Below, piece after piece: positions 59,985 through 64,000 of a stretch of 64,000 nucleotides of DNA. This stretch comes from G965232465 sp965276005 (GTDB taxonomy: Bacteria > Pseudomonadota > Alphaproteobacteria > JAQWUY01), in NCBI GenBank assembly GCA_965276005.1, contig OZ254962.1:1116001-1180000 (forward strand). Reading direction: 5' to 3'. Positions within the stretch are counted from its first letter, which is position 1. Each line of letters opens with the position of its first letter. The position numbers and the translations under genes are program-made. The notes beneath the pieces were generated by a model. The model was not told the origin of the DNA. It was given only the letters and a program-made list of their open reading frames with translations, and searched no databases.

Positions 59985-61268
59985 CTACTGCCCCCCGTAT
60001 ATCAAGTTCGGCAAGAACAGGGAAATTTGTGGAAATACGGCAATTACCACAATGGCAACAAACAGGGGAATATAAAACGGCACCATCGCCTTTACCATGC
60101 GGTTAAACGGCACTTGGGCGATGTCTTGGGCGACAAATAACAACACGCCCACCGGCGGTGTGCCACCGCCAATAATCAAACAAAACACCATCAAAATACC
60201 GAAATGCACCGGATCGATGCCAAATTGTAACGCCACAGGCACCAAAATAGGCGTTAGGACAATTTCCGCCGAAGATGCCAACATAAACAACCCCACTAAC
60301 AGCAAAAATACAACCATAATCGCCAGTACAACAAGCGGTTCAGACGAAATGGTGGCAATCCCCGATGCCAAAGTTTGTGGCACTTGTTCCCGTAGCATAA
60401 TCCAGCTAAATGTAGAGGCAAACGCTATCACCAACAACACACGAATCGACCCCCATGACACGGACAAGATGGTGTCCCATAACTTGCCAACAGTCATGTT
60501 GCGGTAGACAACAAACGCCAAAAACAGGGCGTATAAAATGGCAACGGATGCCGCCTCAGTGGGGGTAAAGATACCAAACGAGATACCGGCAACAATAATC
60601 ACAGGAAACAAAATCGCCGGCGATCCGTGTTTTAAAGCGGATCCGAACTCTGGCAGAGTTGCCCGTTCGTACTTGGGAAAGCCTTTGCGTTTGGCAATGA
60701 TATAACAAAATACCATCTGAATAACGATAATGGTGATACCGGGAACAATTCCCGCCAACAACAACCGCCCGATCGACACATCCGCTAGCGACCCATAAAT
60801 CACTAAGGCAATCGACGGCGGAATAATCGGTCCGACCATAGCCGATGCGACTGTTACAGCGGCGGCAAATTCGCCCGAATAGCCCTCCTTTTTCATCGAC
60901 GGGATAAGAATTGACCCCAACGCCGCCGTATCAGCGGTAGCGGATCCAGACATACCGGCAAAAATCATCGATGCAAAAATATTTACCTGTGCCAAGCCGC
61001 CGGAAATATGCCCCACGCACACCCGTGCCAAGTGCAAAATCCGATCGGTTAAGCGACAGGCATTCATCAATTCCCCCGCCAAATAAAAGAACGGTATCGC
61101 CAATATGATAAAGCTGTCGACTGCATGGGTTGCCCGCTGTACCATCATTGCCATAGGAATATCGGCTAGTACCAAATACACCGCAGACGCAACCCCCATA
61201 GCAAACGCCACCGGCATACCCAAGCACAACAGAAAAATCATAATCGCCAGTACAAGTGTAATATCCAT
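59985..61268 (-). CDS. dctM: TRAP transporter large permease (DctM), system 3
   Basis: A full-length 427-residue TRAP permease: FIILAIPFFYLAGELMNACR, GLAQVNIFASMIFAGMSGSA, GPIIPPSIALVIYGSLA, FTPTEAASVAILYA and the TPPVGVLLFVAQDIAQ end block. It follows its DctQ with a 140-base gap and is immediately followed by the creatininase-family gene. Confidence 0.95.
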   Translation of the reverse strand: MDITLVLAIMIFLLCLGMPVAFAMGVASAVYLVLADIPMAMMVQRATHAVDSFIILAIPFFYLAGELMNACRLTDRILHLARVCVGHISGGLAQVNIFASMIFAGMSGSATADTAALGSILIPSMKKEGYSGEFAAAVTVASAMVGPIIPPSIALVIYGSLADVSIGRLLLAGIVPGITIIVIQMVFCYIIAKRKGFPKYERATLPEFGSALKHGSPAILFPVIIVAGISFGIFTPTEAASVAILYALFLAFVVYRNMTVGKLWDTILSVSWGSIRVLLVIAFASTFSWIMLREQVPQTLASGIATISSEPLVVLAIMVVFLLLVGLFMLASSAEIVLTPILVPVALQFGIDPVHFGILMVFCLIIGGGTPPVGVLLFVAQDIAQVPFNRMVKAMVPFYIPLFVAIVVIAVFPQISLFLPNLIYGGQ

Positions 61269-61408
61269 AATATATCTCTCTCTTTCCTCAGTATATTTTA
61301 CTGTCTAAACCGATACCCCACCGTATAAACCGTCAAGTATCTATGCCTGCCCCTGTTTAAGTACCCTACCCTCACACAAATACCGCACGCTTACATAGGT
61401 GCCGCACC

Positions 61409-61903
61409 TTACAGGGTCGACGAATCGTCTTTACGGGGCAAGCGATAAAAAAACCGTGCCAGTAACACAACAACCATCAGCCCACCGCCAATAAAGAACG
61501 GCAAGCGATAGTAGGATCCCAAAATTTCTAACGCCCCTATCTCATTAAATCTTTCCAATTTTACGATAATCCAGCCGTGATACATAACATACGCCAAAAA
61601 CGCAACAATAATAGCCATACTCATATAGCGAATACGGGTTCGCCATTTTTTTGAAAATTCGTTGAAGAACACATCGACACACAAATGTCGCCCGTCCCAA
61701 ATGACCACCGCCGCCCCAATAAAAGTCATCCACACCAACAAGAATCGAGACGCCTCTTCGGACCAAACCAACGGAGAATCAAACACAAAACGAAAAATAA
61801 TTTGCCCTAAGGTAAACACAATAATCAGCGAAAACATAACCCCCACCAAAATCCGTAGGGGATATACCATATCCAGAAATGTATTCTCTCTCGTATCTTT
61901 CAT
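61409..61903 (-). CDS. dctQ: TRAP transporter small permease (DctQ), system 3
   Basis: A four-helix DctQ protein of 164 residues with the classical second-helix motif PLVWSEEASRFLLVWMTFIGAAV and GRHLCVDVF. I placed the start at the ATG at 61903 (GAGG five bases upstream); a GTG five codons earlier is possible. It is the first gene of the long minus-strand catabolic operon. Confidence 0.92.
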   Translation of the reverse strand: MKDTRENTFLDMVYPLRILVGVMFSLIIVFTLGQIIFRFVFDSPLVWSEEASRFLLVWMTFIGAAVVIWDGRHLCVDVFFNEFSKKWRTRIRYMSMAIIVAFLAYVMYHGWIIVKLERFNEIGALEILGSYYRLPFFIGGGLMVVVLLARFFYRLPRKDDSSTL

Positions 61904-62356
61904 ATGCACCTCATGCACCTATCATAATTTTACGCAACTGTTTATATACGCACTTTACACCCGTATACACCCTCACACCCCCACACCCGTATACATCTTT
62001 ACACCCGTATACACATTGTTATCGCAGACAGTTTTTTTGTTACTTGCTATGGCGAAACTATCATAAAAAAGTGCTGTTGTCTATGTGTAAATGTAAAAAC
62101 TGTGAAAAAACTATAAATACAGCGAAAATGTCAGATGCCATTTAGGCTTTTGACAACCCAGAACACTACAATATGATTTTTTTACATATCAGGTGTTGTA
62201 CTTTGATATACAATGTGCTATAGTAATGCCTGAAATAGTATTGATGAAAGGCTCTCTCCTGTTAGTGTACACTGCTTCCATGCGATTGATAGTGCATGGG
62301 TGGTGTGCTTGTTTTACAACAATAATATTGTAGATTATCTTAGAGGAGTCTAAATT
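61904..62356. other. Divergent intergenic region
   Basis: It separates the minus-strand TRAP operon from the plus-strand symporter pair. Three near-copies of ACACCCGTATAC lie at about 61958, 61984 and 62001, each with the palindrome GTATAC. The symporter promoter is at 62196-62224, followed by a CCATGC/GCATGG hairpin near 62278-62298 in its leader. No gene is visible. Confidence 0.5.
62196..62224 (+). promoter_or_regulatory. Promoter of the DUF4212/symporter operon
   Basis: TTGTAC (62196-62201) and TATAGT (62219-62224) are spaced 17 bases. The transcript would have a leader of about 125 bases. Confidence 0.5.
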
Positions 62357-62611
62357 ATGAGCAGTAAAAATTATGATGCGTACTGGAAGAAGAATGTTTC
62401 CATTATTTTTCGCATTCTTGCCATTTGGGCGTTGGTGTCGTATGGGGCGGGCATATTGTTTGTCGACCTGTTAGACAAGATTGTCATACTTGGTTTTCCT
62501 GTGGGCTTTTGGTTTGCCAACCAAGGAGCCATATATACCTTTATCATCTTAATTGTATATTATATTCGGGCGATGAACAAGCTCGATGCCGAATATGGCG
62601 TTGACGAGTAA
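62357..62611 (+). CDS. DUF4212 small subunit of a sodium/solute symporter
   Basis: An 84-residue two-helix membrane protein. It starts NYDAYWKKNVSIIFRILAIW, continues with GILFVDLLDKI and PVGFWFANQGAIYTFIILIV, and ends RAMNKLDAEYGVDE, the signature layout of DUF4212. It pairs with a large sodium:solute symporter subunit in many marine and soil proteobacteria. AGAGGAG precedes the start. The large-subunit gene begins 18 bases later. Confidence 0.93.
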   Translation: MSSKNYDAYWKKNVSIIFRILAIWALVSYGAGILFVDLLDKIVILGFPVGFWFANQGAIYTFIILIVYYIRAMNKLDAEYGVDE

Positions 62612-62629
62612 TAATAGGGAGTAGAAATC

Positions 62630-64000
62630 ATGGAATTACAAACTTTAACCTACATTTTTGTAGGGCTTTCATTTATACTGTATGTGGGTATTGCCGTTTG
62701 GAGTCGAGCCGCATCCACCAAAGAATTTTATGTCGCCGGCGGTGGTGTACCGCCCGTTGCCAACGGTATGGCAACCGCCGCAGATTGGATGTCCGCCGCA
62801 TCGTTTATCTCGATGGCGGGGTTAATTGCCTTTATGGGGCGGGACGGATCGATGTACCTAATGGGCTGGACGGGCGGATATGTGTTGCTTGCCATGTTGC
62901 TGGCACCATATTTACGGAAATTCGGTAAGTTTACCGTACCGGACTTTGTTGGCGATCGGTATTATTCCGATCTTGCCCGCACGATTGCAGTGATTTGCGT
63001 TATCTTTATTTCGTTTACCTACATTGCCGGTCAGATGCGGGGCGTAGGTATCGTATTTGCCCGATTCTTACAAGTCGACATCGACACGGGCGTATGGGTT
63101 GGTATGGCGATTGTGTTTTCTTATGCGGTACTGGGCGGTATGAAAGGCATTACCTATACACAAGTCGCCCAATACTGTGTATTGATTTTTGCCTACACTG
63201 TACCCGCCTTGTTCTTAGCCTATCAAATCACCGGGCACATACTGCCGCAAACCGGTTTGGGTGCCACTATGGCGGACGGTCGCAGCTTACTGCAAACGCT
63301 GGATGGACTGGTTACCGAATTGGGATTTAGCGAATACACCGCCGGTGCCCGACCGACCATCGATGTGTTCTTTATCACCATCGCTCTGATGTTGGGTACG
63401 GCGGGCTTGCCGCATGTGATTGTACGCTTCTTTACCGTACCAAAAGTCAAAGATGCCCGCAAATCCGCCGCTTGGGCATTGGTGTTTATTGCTATTTTAT
63501 ATACCTCTGCGGCGGGTGTGGCAGCGTTTGGTCGCTATAACATCATCAACACCGTAAATGGTACTGATGGCAAAGGTACCCTGTATACAGAAATGCCCAG
63601 TTGGTTTAAAAACTGGGAAAACAGTGGCTTGATTGCATGGGTCGACCACAACGCAGACGGTAAAGTGCAATACGCCGCAGGCGGTGCCGTTAAAGGCAAG
63701 CCGAAATTTCAAGGCGATGCATTCGATGCCTCCGCCCGGGGCACATATAACCAACGGTTGGTATCGAACCCCACATCTGGAACATTCGATAGCAGCAAAC
63801 AACCGTTTGCCAATGAGATTTTTGTAGACCGGGATATTATGGTGCTTGCCAACCCAGAAATCGCCAAGTTGCCCGATTGGGTTATCGCTTTGGTGGCAGC
63901 GGGTGCGATGGCAGCCGCCCTATCGACAGCGGCGGGGCTGTTGTTGGTTATATCCAGTGCCATATCCCATGACTTGTTGAAAAAAACCATCAAGCCTGAT
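62630..64000 (+). CDS. Sodium:solute symporter family large subunit (3' end outside window)
   Basis: A sodium-coupled transporter of the solute:sodium symporter family, in the subgroup that partners DUF4212 and is related to acetate permeases. The frame runs from the ATG at 62630 (AGGGAG upstream) to the last base without a stop, 457 residues so far. Features are EFYVAGGGVPPVANGMATAA (the SSS-family start), DWMSAASFISMAG, RKFGKFTVPDFVGDR, FTYIAGQMRG and GTAGLPHVIVRFFTV. A polar periplasmic insertion (about residues 305-400, with DHNADGKV) is unusually long. It probably imports a small carboxylate. Confidence 0.93.
   Translation, partial: MELQTLTYIFVGLSFILYVGIAVWSRAASTKEFYVAGGGVPPVANGMATAADWMSAASFISMAGLIAFMGRDGSMYLMGWTGGYVLLAMLLAPYLRKFGKFTVPDFVGDRYYSDLARTIAVICVIFISFTYIAGQMRGVGIVFARFLQVDIDTGVWVGMAIVFSYAVLGGMKGITYTQVAQYCVLIFAYTVPALFLAYQITGHILPQTGLGATMADGRSLLQTLDGLVTELGFSEYTAGARPTIDVFFITIALMLGTAGLPHVIVRFFTVPKVKDARKSAAWALVFIAILYTSAAGVAAFGRYNIINTVNGTDGKGTLYTEMPSWFKNWENSGLIAWVDHNADGKVQYAAGGAVKGKPKFQGDAFDASARGTYNQRLVSNPTSGTFDSSKQPFANEIFVDRDIMVLANPEIAKLPDWVIALVAAGAMAAALSTAAGLLLVISSAISHDLLKKTIKPD

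Overview
The window looks like chromosomal DNA of a heterotrophic alphaproteobacterium-like organism. The evidence is three TRAP transporter systems, a TctA-type permease, a short PcaB-form lyase beside aconitase X, sugar-acid (Entner-Doudoroff-type) catabolism, and a two-subunit DUF4212/sodium symporter. This assignment is an inference from gene families. I recognised no rRNA, tRNA or CRISPR array.

Layout: (a) 1-4945 is a plus-strand catabolic operon: TctA permease (cut by the window edge), fumarase/PcaB-superfamily lyase, both aconitase X subunits and a TIM-barrel lactonase/amidohydrolase. (b) 4983-28443 is an accessory island bounded by two inverted relatives of one IS1595-like element. 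It carries a ribbon-helix-helix protein with an operator array, a macro-domain/SLOG pair, a broken mazF, two Fic proteins, a glutaredoxin, a GHKL ATPase, a ParA remnant with a small partner (plasmid-like backbone), an HU-like protein, and a 3384-residue two-partner-secretion exoprotein with 36 FG-GAP-like repeats. IS5, IS3/IS481 and type III res remnants and a 30-bp tandem array also lie here. (c) 28551-33289 is a minus-strand operon: SMP-30 lactonase, SDR, GlpD, GlpK. (d) 33958-48066 is a plus-strand sugar and sugar-acid region: IlvD/EDD dehydratase, HpaI-type aldolase, TRAP transporter, Gfo/Idh/MocA oxidoreductase, a sugar ABC transporter, SDR, KDG kinase and KDPG/KDPGal aldolase. (e) 48073-53566 is a defence island: small membrane proteins, a TIR-like protein with a RipA-like membrane partner, and a type II Zorya operon (zorA-zorB-zorE). 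(f) 53588-61903 is a minus-strand catabolic cluster: two TRAP systems with a creatininase-family amidohydrolase, a nitrilase-family amidase and an RraA-like protein. (g) 62357 to the end is a DUF4212 plus sodium:solute symporter pair, cut by the window edge.

The ABC importer and SDR would take up and oxidise a sugar. An SMP-30 lactonase, the IlvD/EDD dehydratase, the PfkB kinase and the aldolase could then carry the sugar acid to pyruvate plus glyceraldehyde phosphate. The HpaI-type aldolase offers a non-phosphorylated branch fed by the TRAP importer. The sugar specificity cannot be read from sequence alone.

The most unusual feature is in the defence island. Its modules alternate with partial copies of the 3' ends of neighbouring genes: eda three times, RraA twice and a small membrane gene twice. 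A similar 3'-end copy follows kdgK. Two overlapping mini-ORFs resembling the start of the sugar ABC permease lie directly upstream of that gene. These duplicated gene ends look like scars of the way cargo entered. The TIR-like/RipA-like pair is the best candidate for a little-described defence system.
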